The notes under the pieces are model-generated. The model worked only from the letters and a program-made list of their open reading frames with translations, ran no database searches and was not told the origin of the DNA. A DNA stretch of 64,000 nucleotides from NCBI RefSeq assembly GCF_048128805.1, contig NC_135997.1, forward strand, positions 28,310,315 to 28,374,314. The letters run 5' to 3'. The stretch is from Centroberyx gerrardi. Lineage: Eukaryota; Chordata; Actinopteri; Beryciformes; Berycidae. Positions 1 to 11,990 of this stretch are shown in pieces. Numbering within the stretch: the stretch's first letter is position 1; each line of letters opens with the position of its first letter. The translations under genes and the position numbers were made by a program.

Positions 1-2215
1 GCCGTCTTCCACATGACGCTCATCCACCCCCAGGGCACTGTGGCTCTGGCCAACGCCATGAATTACGGCAAGTTCACGACTCAGTGCTTCTCGGCGCAGC
101 TCACGTACACGTGAAGAGTTTCCTTCCCGAATGAGATATGAAGGGTTTCCTTTGTTTCCTTCCTAGTAATTATTTTCAAAAACACAGATGATGGATTGTA
201 TGCTCAAAAACGACTTAGAGCAGCTTACGAAATAAACATCTTAAAGCTGTGCTAGGTAAGATTTTTATGGAAAAATACACCTGTCTCATCAGCCTGAATC
301 ACAAAGTGAAATTCTGGTGTCAGGTTTGGTCACTAGTTGGAAATTGTCTCCACACGGGAAGTGACGAATCAGTGAAATACAAACAGTCTCCTAAACAGAA
401 GTGAGCAGTGCTTCATCCAGATCTTTTTCCTCTCTCATCCCTTTGGTATCTTTGGTATAAAGCATCACAGACCGGCCGGGTTGGCAAACAGTCACTTCTC
501 GATGCCTTTTGGAGCCACAGATGTGACCAGCAGTCAACATTTTTTCCTAAATGTATATGCAGGTGTTCTTGAATAAAGTCAAGTGGTGATCAAACATTTG
601 AAACACTGTAGGCTGCTCCTGAAACCTGGTAATCATGTGCTGTCTTGACAAAGCCCCTGTCCAAGCTACAGCACTGCACTCCACACTGAAAACTGCATAG
701 GAAACAAAAGGCATTCTTCGTAATCTATAATACTGATGTGCTAGCCATCACAAAAGCCCCCAATTGTTTATATGCCTTGTAGTTTCTCCACAAGTAGCCT
801 ACTGCAACACCCACTGCTGCTTAATCATTTTCAAATGTTGTAGAAAGAACTGAACAGGAATGTTGTAGCACAAACCACTTGCCAGACCATTGAAAGGGGA
901 ACCTAACTTGATTTTTATCAGTAATTCTTCTCAGAAGTGATCCAAAATTGGGAAAGTAACATGTAGCGAGCGTGCTGCAAAACATGGGACTTCTACAATA
1001 GCTACATGTGTTTAATTTGTATTTTATTATATCTATATAACATGCACTCTAGGTGACCAGCCTGCATGGACTTATAAGACAGTCTAAATAACTTCTCTAC
1101 TGTAGGCACACAGTGAACCCTTTACTGATTGTCTCATCTATAATAACCCTGCTGCTGTCTTTGTCCCCACACAGAGACTGTTAACGTCACGATGGATGGC
1201 CACAGTGTTATTCAGACAAGCTTTGAACCCACACAGGTTATGTCCACCTACCTGCTGGCTTTTGTCGTCTGTGAATTCGCACACATCAGCACGCCACCAG
1301 GGGCAGAAGTTTTGGTAATCCTTCATTACATCCTACTGTCAGCATGCAGAGTACACACTTCATTTTATTATATCTTCTCCACAGCAGGGCAAATAGGGCA
1401 TTATTGGAATTATGCCAACTCTTGAAAATGATAAATGGGAGTAAAATAGCTTTATAGGACAATGCCAGTGTCAGAGAGTTATAGCCCATTTACTACTGTC
1501 TATGTCTAGTTAACATTTCTCCCAATCATTTTGCAATGCATGCCTTATGTGATAAGATTTTTTTTAACATTTGCATTTATTTTTTTTTTAACATTTACTT
1601 ACATTTTTTTTGTCATTTTTAAAATACAAACTTCACTGTGTCAAACCCAGTTTGAAATTAACCGCTCTCCTTGGGCACAATGAAATAACAATAAAACAAA
1701 AGTTCTGACAAGGGGGGCAAGAGAAAAGATAATTTTTTCTGCAGGAATCAATAAACTATTACATCATTTATCAGCTCTGAGAATGGCAGTTGGTCCTAGT
1801 ACTAGTGCTACTACTACTACTGCTAATGAAAACCAAAGTGAAATCCAAGCTGCTGAGCCCTGCCGCCCTGCTCCTCTACAGGGGTATTTGTCAGTCAGTT
1901 GTGGTCCCACAGAAGGAACATTATGCTGTGTGTCTATGCTGCCCTCTACTGGACACAGTTCATGTTTCTGGTCTACCACCCCCTGTCTGTCCCGTCTGGT
2001 TAAAGCATTGTTCTGTGTCCAGATCAGAATCTGGGCTCGGAGGAAGGCCATAGAGGAGGGCCAGGGAGACTACGCCCTGGAGAAGACTGGACCCATACTG
2101 GCCTTCTTTGAGCATTACTACAGCTCCCCCTACCCCCTCAGCAAGTCAGGTAGGAAGCACACAGCTCTGCAGCAGGGACTCGTTTACACTGACACTGACA
2201 GCAAAGAGGGATGCA

Positions 2216-2246
<31 letters not shown>

Positions 2247-5200
2247 TAATTACTACTACAACTATTACTACCGGTACTACTACCACTACTGATAGTATTT
2301 TATATATACTGTATATTAACCATGGGTTTATGAAAATCAAGAACCATGATATATTTTTTGGACACACAAGTTTTCAGCCTGAAAGCAGTGATATACACTG
2401 GTGGTTGGGGTCTAAACAGGGATTTAGATTTAGTTTAGTTCAGAAAAACTTTATTATCCCTCATGGGGAAATTGGATTTGCACAATTTCATTACAATGAA
2501 CTACAATCAAATTAATACAACATGATGCACAGATGAACAATTTAGAGCTATGGGAAAATAAAAACCGCCCAACCCTAACACACACACAATACAACAACAC
2601 ACCAACCTAAACTCAGTTTATCCACCTTTTTAAGTTGACATAAATCTTTATGATTTAAATACATGGCATATATCATGATGTATGTAGTTTACCCTCTTTT
2701 TTATTTAACACCACATCTCTGGTCTTAAGCACTGTAGGTACCTGTAGTAACCTCTCTAATTGTTTCTAGACCAGATAGCTCTTCCTGACTTCAGCGCTGG
2801 AGCCATGGAGAACTGGGGCCTGATCACCTACAGGGAGACGGCCCTGTTATATAATCCTGCCATGTCGTCCAATGGAGACAAGGAGTGGGTGGCAACAGTC
2901 ATCTCCCATGAGCTTGCTCATATGGTACTATAGCACTAAGGACTAGCAATGATGTGCTGCATCCCATAAAACAATCAATCTTATATAGTAATTTCCTCTC
3001 ATGTTAAGCCTTAATATGAAATGAAGTGACTTGTTAGAATGGACATGTTTTGCAGTGTGTTGCACTAACACGATGCTATATCCCCCCAGTGGTTTGGAAA
3101 CCTGGTGACCATGAGGTGGTGGAACGACTTGTGGCTGAACGAGGGCTTCGCCACCTACGTCTCTTATCTTGGAGCCAACTCTGCTGAACCAAGCTGGAAT
3201 ATAGTGAGTTTAGCTCTTTAGCCCGTTCACTCAGGACACTTCTTATAGAAACGGGGATGGGGAATGACCACCAGCCACCAGACAAATATGCTTAAAAAAT
3301 GCCTAAAATGCAAAAATGTAAAGGAACATTTTACTGTGTCCCTCCAGAAAGACCTGATAGTTCTGAATGAGATACATGGTGTGATGGCTGTGGACGCCTT
3401 GGCCTCCTCCCACCCCCTGTCATCCAAAGAGGAGGACGTCCAGAAGCCAGAGCACATCAGTCAACTCTTTGACTCCATCACTTACAGCAAGGTACAGTAG
3501 AATTGTGGGTAACACTTTAATGGTACGATAGCCTAATTATCTGTAAGATTTTTATGCAATAATACACCTGTTTTATCAGAACAAATCATGAAAGGAGGCT
3601 GCTACAGAGAAGACTCCAGGATCCTCTCTCATTCTCTCACTGTCCTTAATGAAATAATAGTGAAATTACGCTATTTTCCATTTTTGCTGGGGAACCCCCA
3701 TCAAGGGTACCACAGAATTAAATTACTAATAAATCACTCATCACCATTAGCAGATCGCTGTAGCCCTGTCACATCTGATAAGTCACTCTCCAGCCCTGCT
3801 AATGTCCTGCTGCTTGTCATTCCAGGGAGCTGCGGTCCTCAGGATGCTGTCAGAGTTCATCACTGAGTTCGTCTTTTCCAAAGGACTCAGTGTGAGTACA
3901 GATGGTAGATAAAACAGATGAAACCCATAGATAAAACTCCCAAAGGTTGATATCTAATCTGTAGGAGTGATAAAACTCTTGATAATTCAGCACATAGCAC
4001 GGCCAGAGTGTAACGAATGTGTTGTTTCCTCTGTCTGCAGACGTACTTAGAGCAGTTCGAGTATAACAACACAGTCTACACAGACCTTTGGAAGCACCTG
4101 CAAATGGTAAGATGGCACCGGACGTTACATTTAACACACCATCCTGTCAGCACGACTGCTTCCTTACCACACAATAGCTTATATAAAAAGAAATACCACC
4201 ATTTTTGAGTCTGTCCATACAGTGGGTACTGTAAAGGGGACTGCCACTGAATTTCAGTATGAAACTTGATCTCCCTTCATGGCCTGAGGGATTTCTTTCT
4301 GTCCTAAGCTGTTATAAACTCTTCAGTGTAGCACCAGAGATCTGTGTGTCGGTTGTATAACCACACTGGGCTGGAGTGACAGTGATGTAAAGTCAGCTCT
4401 TTTATCTTGCATGTAACATAACTTGTTCTTGGCTCTCAGTGTTATGTAGTAGTATACTGTAGTTCATTGTTCTTTGAATTTTGCTGAGTCAGCCTCAACA
4501 AGCCATGGGCATTCATCAAGACAGCAGTGCAACTTCATGATTGTTTTGTTCCTTTTAGTTTCAGCACTTTGTGACTTGGTGCCATACAAATACTTACTCT
4601 TATTGTTATTGTTTAAACTCTCTAAATTTACACTTTACATCTCAGGAATTTATTGGACTCTCGTATCCAAAGTGATTTCCAATGAGATCAACGGTAGAAT
4701 AAGCTTCAATTCCTAGATCACCAATATAACATGCAACTAATAGTAAGGAGGTGAAGGGTCAGAGGTCACAGCACCCAGACAATAGATGGAGCAAATATTC
4801 CTGTGAGCCTGTGAGTATGTATTAGTATTGCTGGTAGCAGGGTGGGCTCAGGGTCAGAGAGACTGTGGTTGAAGCAGAGGATTTTCCTACAGGGACAATA
4901 AACTATCACATTGTCATGATTTGAACGGTCTTCTTCCCAGGCGGTCGATGCTACCACGCCCAGCCTAGAGCTGCCCTACTCTGTGGAGGACATCATGAAC
5001 CGCTGGATCCTCCAGATGGGGTTCCCAGTGGTCACCATCGACACCCGGACAGGACGCATCACCCAGGATCACTTCCTGCTGGACCCAGACTCTGTAGTGG
5101 ACCGGCCCTCACCCTTCAAGTAGGAATCCATTTTAGCCAATGACTCGTGTGTAAATGTATTGTACCCTATTATACTGACCTCACCGCCTCTCTCTCTGTA

Positions 5201-8200
5201 TGTACGCTGTATGTGTGTACGTATGTGCATATGGATGGATGGATGTGTTTCTAGTTATGAGTGGTTTGTCCCTATTAAATGGATGAAGCCAGATGGATTT
5301 GAGAAGCAGTACTGGCTCCTTAACAAAGAAGGTAGGATTTCATTCCGGCACACTCTCAGAGCAGCTTAAGGATGATGAACATTGTATAAAAAGATCAAGT
5401 TTTCCTCTGTTTTTTTTATCTCTATCCCAAACAGATACAAACACAAACATGACCATCGGCGCCGGCGAGTGGCTGCTGGCCAACATAAATACAGCTGGCT
5501 TCTACAGAGTCAACTATGACTCTGAAAACTGGGAGCGTCTCCTCACCAAGCTCGGCTCCAGTCACCAGGTACAACACCTGCAGCTGGAAATGACACTGCA
5601 ATACTTTCTATGTGCTTGTAAATGAATATTCAAACGTCCAAACTCAATTTCATGTTCATTTTTCAGGATATTCTAGTGATCAACCGAGCTCAACTCATCG
5701 ATGACGCTTTTAACCTTGCAAGGTGAGATCATTTTTTTATATAAAGCATTATTGTCACATTTTGACAGATAGATGTTGAGTAATTTCATGTGTCCTATTC
5801 AGGGCAAAGGTGGTGAACACGACCCTGGCTCTGAGGACGACCAAATTCCTCATCAGAGAAGTGGAGTACATGCCTTGGCAGACGGCCAGTCGCAATCTGG
5901 ACTACTTCTTCCTCATGTTTGATCGCAGTGAAGTCTATGGACCCATGCAGGTTTGTGAATGATAGTCAACATGCATTATACTTGGTAAATAAAGTGATTC
6001 TGATTCTGACCATAAAAAATTTGCTTCTATAAAAAATTATGGAGCAATGCAGATTGGGTCTTTATGATAAAAACTGTACTGGATAACAGCAATTGGCAGA
6101 ACAATGCCAAGGCAGTAGAGGAAAGGTAAAAAGGTAATAAAAAATAGTACAGGAAACATATAAGGCAATATAAATAAATATTAAACTATTAAAGTGTCTG
6201 AAGTGCCTAAGTGGTGTTGAGCATTAAGTCTGGTGTGATAAATAGCTCCTGTGTAAGATTGAGTCCAAGGATATATTTTAGGATATGCACTTTATTTCCA
6301 TTTTGTAAAGAAAAAAATGTATCTTATGTTCAGTGCTCAATATTTAAGAAATGCTGATTATTACATGATTACTTATGATGTAAGTAAAGGGGTGATGAAA
6401 ATTAATAACTTCATTAATATAGAGCAGAATACTTTCATGCCAGTAGTTATTTTCTCAGAGTGTGTGTCACATTGTTCAAATAGTGGCTATATCTAACTGA
6501 AGAATGTAACTCCTCATTTAACCATTTCTACATCACCTCTTTCTCTTCTCAAAAAGAAACACAAATTAACAAAACGTGTGGCATCTTCATCCTCCAGGCT
6601 TACATAAAGAAACAGGTCACTCCTCTTTTTAACTACTTCAAAAATCTCACTGTCAACTGGACCAAGATCCCTGATGGACACACTGACCAGTAAGGAACTT
6701 AATGTGTTTGCCTGTTTCATTCCTGCCTGCTTTATTCTTCTGTAATGCTGTTTTGAATTGGCATCTGTAGCATTTATTTTATTGTGCCTTGACATTTCAA
6801 AGTGATTTTTGAGATCCCTCTGTAGAATTCCCATATGATACCAATATGACCAATAAAAGTGTAGCCTTTTTAACTCTATAGGCTATATTAATTAATTAAG
6901 GTTTATTATTTATTATTATGATAAACCATAATAGTAAAAAGATCCTTCTAGGCTGATGTGATTCAGTCCTACAAGCCCCTAACAGCTGAGTCAAATGGTA
7001 TTTACAATCATTTTCCCGGTGATTTATACATTGACACACACAAAGAGCCCCATCTCTGTGGTGCTCCATGCAGATTAAAACAAAAAGATGAAACTTTAAC
7101 GATCCCCATGGGGAAACATGGGTAATCTGCCGGTGCAACAGTCGCTCCCCATCCGCTGTCGTAGGCTGAAAACTCATCTTCTCAAGCAGTGTCTCTCATT
7201 AACCCTCTGCACACTGATCACATCCCCCTCTCCCATATATACCTCCTCCATCTTGGAAAAATATCCTCCTATTTCTCTCCCTCTTATTTGTTTCTTTACC
7301 TAGCACTTACATTATCATTCTGTGGTCACAGGAATGTTGTCTAGACGTTGTGACCTTTGACCCTTGACCTCATTACTACTGGTTTCTTGTAATGTTGGTG
7401 ATCTAGGAATTAAAACTTATTCTACTGTTACACTCATTGTCAGTCACTCTGGATCAGAAACTGTTGACTATCAGTAACTATTGGCTATCAACATCTGTCT
7501 CCTTATACCCATAAAACTAAAGGAGTAAGCGCTCCAGAGTTCAAATAAAGCGCTCCAGACATGCTTGGTGTGAATCACCCTTACTGTCAGTGTTTTCCTG
7601 CCTCTCTGATCGTCTCCTGTGTTGCTGTCCAGGTACAACCAGGTGAATGCTATTTCCATGGCCTGCAGCACTGGAGTGGAAGGCTGCAAGGAGCTGACTA
7701 GCGGCTGGTTCAGAGCATGGATGAACAACTCCACTAACAACCCGTACGTTCACAGACCACACCCTCCTTCCTTCCTTCCTTCCTTCCTTCCTCCCTTCCT
7801 TCTTCCATTCCACCCTTGATTGCTTACTTAGATCTTTCCTTCCTTTTTCCTTTCTTCCTTTCCCTCTAAAAAATAAATATGCCACGTTGTTCTAAACCAG
7901 CTCAATGCATTTCAATGTGAATGCTGTTAACTGCTGATAGTGTTGAATGTTGTCCACTGTTTTGTACGATGCACAGTGTTTTCTGTGCTCACTCTTGATA
8001 AATAGAATTGTATTGTTGAGTATTGTAGGCCTGACTCACATACCATGTGTTCTTTGTGTTTGTATTGTTCTTCCTTGCCTCCTTCATTATTGGTCTGATG
8101 AAGATCTCTATGTTTGGAACATGCAATTCTTTTTGCTTTTCTTTGTTATGTTTTAGTGTTGCCTTTTTATTATTTCAGGATGAGTCTTTCCTCATTACCT

Positions 8201-9207
8201 CCCTAATTCCTTCCACTGCTATAATCACTTTGACTCTTTTCCTTACCAAGCACATGTTCTTTGTATCGTCCAGCATCCATCCCAACCTGAGGTCTACGGT
8301 GTACTGCAGTGCCATAGCAGCAGGAGGGGTGGAGGAGTGGGACTTTGCTTGGTCCATGTACAAGAATGCCACCATAGCTTCGGAGGCTGATAAACTGATG
8401 TACAGTCTGTCCTGCGCCAAACAGCCCTGGCTGCTGAACAGGTCAGTAGGTCTGAGACAGGATAACCTTCAACTGCTAAATTCAGCTTGCTCAAAGTTCT
8501 TTTTTTTTTATTTAGTTTTTGTCATTATTATTAGCCTGCATTGACAGAGAGTGGTCACTACTACTTTTGCTGGTGCCTACTGAGTAAGATTAGATTAAAC
8601 TTGGGTTGTTACAGCAGCAGAAGGTGATAGTACACATTTGGCGTTTGGCCTCACTGTGGGTGTGTTTCAGGTATCTGGAATATTGTCTGGATCCAGAGAA
8701 GATCCGTAAGCAGGACGCCACCTTCACCATCGTTTACATCGCCAGTAATGCCATCGGCCAGCCTCTAGCTTGGGACTTTGTCCGGGCCAACTGGGACCAT
8801 ATATTCAATGAGTGAGTTTTTCCTGATGGACACAAGTGCACAATTGTGCCATCTGGTGGTGCTGTGTAACTCAATAGCCAGAGCAAGGCACTAATGCTGC
8901 CAGGGTTGAGGGTTCTGTTCCCACTCATGCTAAACATGTATGCAGTCATTGAAATGTAAGGAGGTTTGGATCAAAGCATCCACCAAAACAGCAGATGTTA
9001 CACAGTCTGGTGTTGTTAATGCAATGATTTAAGAAGAGTCAAAGCCTTTTCACAAGGTATTTTATTTTTGCCTTTTCTTCAGCTATGGCGGTGGATCATT
9101 TTCCTTTGGAAGACTAATTGATGGAGTGACCAAACGTTTCTCCACGGAATTTGAGTACAAACAGGTACAGCTCCTCTTATATTTGTTGTTTTTAAGGTAG
9201 CAACAGT

Positions 9208-9252
<45 letters not shown>

Positions 9253-9256
9253 CGAC

Positions 9257-9300
<44 letters not shown>

Positions 9301-9783
9301 CGACAAAGACAACAATACTGGGGTTTCATCCTGGTATATGCTAGTATATCCAGGTATATACTGGTATATTCTGGTATATTCTGGTATACTATGGTATATC
9401 CTGGTATATACTGATATATACTGGTGTATGCTGATATATTCTAGTATACACTGTTATATTATGGTATATATTGCTATATGCTGACATATTCTGGTGTATA
9501 CTTATTCTGGTAAACTGGTAAATCACATTTATATCAGAATTATCATATATTCAATGAGTGAGTATATACTGCACATATACGGTATTAAATCTCATTCATT
9601 TTTCATGCTGTTCCGCTCCAGCTGCAGCAGTTCAAAGAGGATCATGCAGCAGGAGGGTTTGGCTCAGCTGCCGCGGCTCTGGAGCAGGCTCTGGAGAGAA
9701 CCAAGGCCAACATGAACTGGGTGGCCATGAACCAGGAGCAGGTCTTCGCATGGTTCACTGACGAGGCTGCTTCTCCAGTATAA
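1..9783 (+). CDS. anpep: Aminopeptidase N (M1 zinc metallopeptidase), 5' end outside window
   Basis: Membrane ectoenzyme that removes N-terminal residues from peptides. The visible part is 742 codons in 19 exons: 1-67, 1175-1314, 2023-2149, 2770-2924, 3090-3203, 3348-3491, 3826-3891, 4041-4106, 4941-5119, 5255-5331, 5435-5568, 5667-5722, 5803-5950, 6598-6689, 7633-7743, 8274-8441, 8671-8811, 9083-9164, 9622-9783 (TAA). All joins keep phase. Numbered from the first visible codon: exopeptidase motif GAMEN 122-126; zinc motif HELAH 158-162 with third ligand E181 in NEGF, the correct 18-residue spacing; transition-state tyrosine Y247 in ITYSK. The C-terminal ERAP1-like domain is complete. The signal anchor, stalk and start of the catalytic region lie before base 1. 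Oddities: intron 1 needs a GC donor, and the residue after HELAH is Met rather than the usual Gln. Two fish co-orthologues are possible, so the exact paralogue is uncertain. Confidence 0.92.
68..1174 (+). other. anpep: anpep intron with GC-AG boundaries
   Basis: Exon 1 reads in frame to codon Tyr at 64-66 plus base 67. Every GT in the next 50 bases (72, 84, 105, 111) leaves the wrong phase for the next exon, and an in-frame TGA lies at 112-114. GCAAGT at 68-73 is the textbook GC-type donor and gives phase 1, which joins to AG|ACT at 1175 as Glu and continues in frame into the MSTYLLAF block. The intron also holds a truncated dispersed repeat (about 245-425). The rest is unremarkable AT-rich sequence. 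Confidence 0.65.
245..425 (+). repeat. Truncated TTAA-ended short element (copy of the 54463-54758 element)
   Basis: Starts after TTAA at 241-244 with AGCTGTGCTAGG, then shares ordered blocks with 54463-54758: a TTTTTATG-like block, 'ctgaatcacaaagtg', 'ctggtgtcagg' and 'gtctcctaaacag'. The right terminus (GCAGCT then TTAA) is not found here, so the copy is truncated. A third, shorter relative lies at about 3537-3620 in another anpep intron. Confidence 0.6.
2216..2287. repeat. (CTA)n microsatellite in an anpep intron
   Basis: About 70 bp of tandem trinucleotide with a few interruptions, 67 bp after the donor at 2150. It creates spurious poly-Tyr and poly-Thr reading frames that are not genes. 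Confidence 0.95.
2430..2530. repeat. Retroposon-tail-like fragment
   Basis: Contains 'ctttattatccctcatgggg' followed by 'aaattg', a motif that recurs degenerately at 7093-7120, 22395-22430 and 56350-56375. The pattern resembles the 3' tail of a fish LINE, but no reverse-transcriptase ORF is attached. Confidence 0.45.
4650..4815 (+). repeat. Dispersed repeat family A (triple half-site repeat), copy 1
   Basis: In the anpep intron 4107-4940. Shared blocks: 'gtagaataagcttcaattc', 'ctagatcaccaata', 'agtaaggaggt', 'cacagcacccagacaatag'. Half-sites: AGGTGA 4749-4754, GGGTCA 4756-4761, AGGTCA 4763-4768, each separated by one base. Other copies are listed separately. Confidence 0.8.
5951..6597 (+). 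other. anpep intron without recognisable gene
   Basis: 647 bp of AT-rich intron. 'gtaaataaagtgattctgat' at about 5984-6004 looks like a retroposon 3' tail. Nothing else is supported. Confidence 0.6.
7290..7460 (-). repeat. Dispersed repeat family A, copy 2 (inverted)
   Basis: Reverse-complement copy in the anpep intron 6690-7632. Half-sites on this strand are TGACCT 7351-7356, TGACCC 7358-7363 and TGACCT 7365-7370, with single T spacers. It is followed by the 'gttggtgatctaggaatt' block that pairs with copies at 24070 and 29170. Confidence 0.8.
7767..7802. repeat. (TTCC)n microsatellite just after anpep exon 15 donor
   Basis: Tandem tetranucleotide beginning about 25 bases after the donor at 7744. 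Confidence 0.9.
8862..8995 (+). repeat. tRNA-derived SINE-like repeat, copy 1
   Basis: Has a tRNA-like start ('actcaatagccagagcaagg', A-box-like) and a B-box-like 'agggttctgttcccac', then a tail with 'tttggatcaaagcatccacc'. Related copies lie at 20492-20600 and 48357-48480 in the same orientation. Lies in the anpep intron 8812-9082. Confidence 0.6.
9206..9302. repeat. (GAT)n microsatellite in last anpep intron
   Basis: About 30 trinucleotide units with a short GAC interruption, 40 bp after the donor at 9165. It produces a false poly-Ser frame on the minus strand. Confidence 0.97.
9325..9530. repeat. Degenerate 10-11 bp minisatellite in last anpep intron
   Basis: About 18-20 diverged units around 'ctggtatatt' (variants 'ctagtatatc', 'ctgatatata', 'atggtatat'). 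It directly follows the (GAT)n tract and ends about 90 bp before the acceptor of the terminal exon. Confidence 0.85.
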
Positions 9784-10756
9784 TAAGCCAAATAACACTG
9801 CCCTGTCCAATACACAGCTGAAAGTTTGTAAATGTAGTTTTCTATCATGCAAATGTTCTCTATGACCACTAATTTTTTCTCCAGCTGAAATCAAATGTTT
9901 ATAGAGATATAAATATTATGAATGTGATGTTTATGAAGTTGAAGGATTTGTTTTTTAAACTGTAAAGTTGCGGTAAAGCCTTTTATGGATAAAGTTTATT
10001 TGATACCAATATCTTCTTTTGTATGTTCATGTGTTAGATATGTACCGTCAAACCCTGACTAATTTAGAAGAATTCGAAAACTGCAATGTTAAGACTGGAA
10101 CTATCTGTTTTCTAGATTCCAGTAATGTCAGCCCAGTCTCTGATTCAGCTGTGTCCAGGGCCAAATGGATATCATGAGGTTTTCTGCAGCGTCTCAACCG
10201 CTAATGGTGTTTACTCAGAGAGAAAAGGTGCCAATTAACTGGTCCCAGTTCAGCTGCCAGTTAGCCCAGCAGGGGTCTTTCCTTAAACACTTTAGAGTGG
10301 ATGTGTTCTCTGTTTAGCGCCCCAGTGTTTGTCTAAGCTAAGCTCCGTCTCTGCCGGGCTTCAGAGTCAGAATGAAGAAGAGGACTGAGCCAGGCACCAA
10401 GTCAGCCTGGATTCATTTGCTTAATTTTGCTCAAGTTTAAAATCTAAACTTTTTTATCATAGAAGTAGAAAACTGGCAATATATCCATCTGAATTCAAAA
10501 TAAATAGAGTAAGAATAATAGGGTACAAAAAAAAAGTAAGGGCTGTTATGATAAATAATGAATTTTATTCTCCGTACTCTTCACATTGTGAAAACCCAAT
10601 AAATATACAATTATTTACAGTAAAAAAACATACAAAAAATATATATATTTTGTTTAAAATAACAAAAAAGAAGTTTTGTCCTTATCCTTCGTCAGAGGTC
10701 ATTGTTGCAATGAAAGTGGATAAGCAGATAGAGTCAGTTGATAGCGGCCGTGTCTT
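9784..10756. other. Spacer between convergent anpep and mesp gene A
   Basis: The two genes converge here. anpep plus-strand poly(A) candidates are AATAAA at 10499-10504 and 10598-10603, plus a weak GATAAA near 9988. The mesp A candidate is AATAAA on the minus strand (TTTATT at 10564-10569), about 190 bp past its stop. The two 3' UTRs may therefore meet or overlap around 10500-10600. No other feature is seen. Confidence 0.55.
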
Positions 10757-11853
10757 TCAGCACTGTCCAGAGAAGGCAGCATGTTGTAGCTGCTGCTGTG
10801 GCGTCCAGTACTGCTGGTTGGTGAAGCAAACTCCACTAGAAACCTGACAACAGACAGACAACAGATGCTGAGTTACTGACATTGTTCATTCAACGAAAAA
10901 AAAGAAAAAAAAACACATTTCATGGTATCGATATACTTTACAATAGCGTTATCACTGGGTATTCACATGTGGAATAAACTATGGACAATTATTGTAAGTA
11001 AATGAAAAGTTTGTAAATGAAAAGTAAATGAAAAAGCCATTGTAAAGTTAAGGGTTACAGTACATCTCTGATGGAAAAGCCACTATTAAATGTTTAAAAA
11101 GTCATTGAATTGAGACCATGGACATGAACATACCTGGTATGAGTGCTGCAGAGAGGACAGCTGGGGTGTGAAGGCCTGCTCCAGTGAGTCCATGGCATCA
11201 TAGCCTGGTTCCTGTGGGCTGTAGCTGGCGGCCGGCTGACCCAGGATCTGGCTGAGGGTTTGGGGCTGCTCCACGAAGCCCGGGGATCTCCTCTGCTCCA
11301 GCGTCTCCTCGCTGAGGCCCAGCTGGGCCGACAGGTAGGAGATGTAGCGGATGGTGAGGCGCAGTGTCTCTATCTTGGTCAGGGTCTGTCCGGCCGGGGC
11401 CACGGAGGGTGGGAGGTAAGTCCTGAGGTGATGCATAGCCTTGGTCAGGTCCCTCATCCTCAGCTTCTCCCTCTCGCTGGCTGTCTGCCGCTTCTTACCG
11501 GGGTACCTGGACCTGGGTTTCTTGGCGGTGCCAGTGGTGGAAGAGCCGGCCGTGGAGGATCCGGGGCAGGGCAGAGCCTGTGCCGTGCTCTGAGGTGCTG
11601 CTGGGCTGCTGAAGATCAAACAGTCCAAGGCGTCCTGTTCATTTCCACCGGCCTGGAGGGAGGTGGGGGAGAAGCAGAAGGAGTCCACGGAGGAGGTGGG
11701 AGACAGGCTGCTGCCGGCGCTGAAGTAACCGGGGTCCGAGGCCGGATCGTAGGCAAGGGGATTGTAAGGCTTCTCCAGCAGGGAGTCGCAGTCAAACAGG
11801 AAAGAGCTGTGGTTTCCCTGGAGCTGGAGAGGAGAGCAGTAGGACATCTCCAT
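10757..11853 (-). CDS. mespa: Mesp-family bHLH transcription factor, gene A (mespa-like)
   Basis: Nuclear bHLH factor; the family specifies presomitic/cardiac mesoderm and segment boundaries. Exon 1 is 11853-11134 (240 codons) and exon 2 is 10843-10757 (28 codons plus TGA); the intron is GTATGT...CAG in phase 0. bHLH is about residues 124-178, with basic region ASEREKLRMR, loop PPSVAPAG and helix 2 TLTKIETLRLTIRYISYLS, the Mesp signature. A Ser/Pro/Ala-rich N-terminus precedes it. Continuing past the donor gives a false VCSCPW tail; exon 2 instead encodes VSSGVCFTNQQYW and a Gln-rich end. Start chosen at MEMSYC, just downstream of a TATA box at 11991-12000; the longer frame to 12090 would begin upstream of that promoter. 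No CPxCP motif is seen. The a/b assignment is inferred from the N-terminus only. Confidence 0.9.
11305..11361 (-). other. 57-bp DNA block identical to mesp gene B
   Basis: Encodes helix 2 of the bHLH plus the following LGLSEE. It is base-for-base identical to 19418-19474 including synonymous sites. The wider 170-bp bHLH block has about 9 differences. Confidence 0.85.
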
Positions 11854-11990
11854 AGCTGCTGCTGAAGAGAGAAGCAGGAGTAGCAGTAAAAGTAGTAGTA
11901 GTCGTTGCAGCTTCTTCCCTGAGCAGTGAGTTGTCAGTGTGTTGCTGGTAAGGCAGGCAGAGGATAGTGAGGAGGACCAGGGAGGCTGCT

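Noticed and set aside
9079..9315. Poly-Ser open frame on the minus strand
   Set aside because: Product of the (GAT)n microsatellite in an anpep intron.
11086..11133. VCSCPWSQ... C-terminus of mesp A by simple ORF reading
   Set aside because: A GTATGT donor after codon 240 and a matching downstream exon at 10757-10843 show this is intron. The same applies to the mesp B read-through at 19028-19096.
11260..11865. 201-codon open frame antisense to mesp A
   Set aside because: It mirrors the GC-rich mesp exon; Gly/Arg-rich with no domain. Antisense openness is expected from codon bias there. The same holds for the frames antisense to mesp B (19031-19987).
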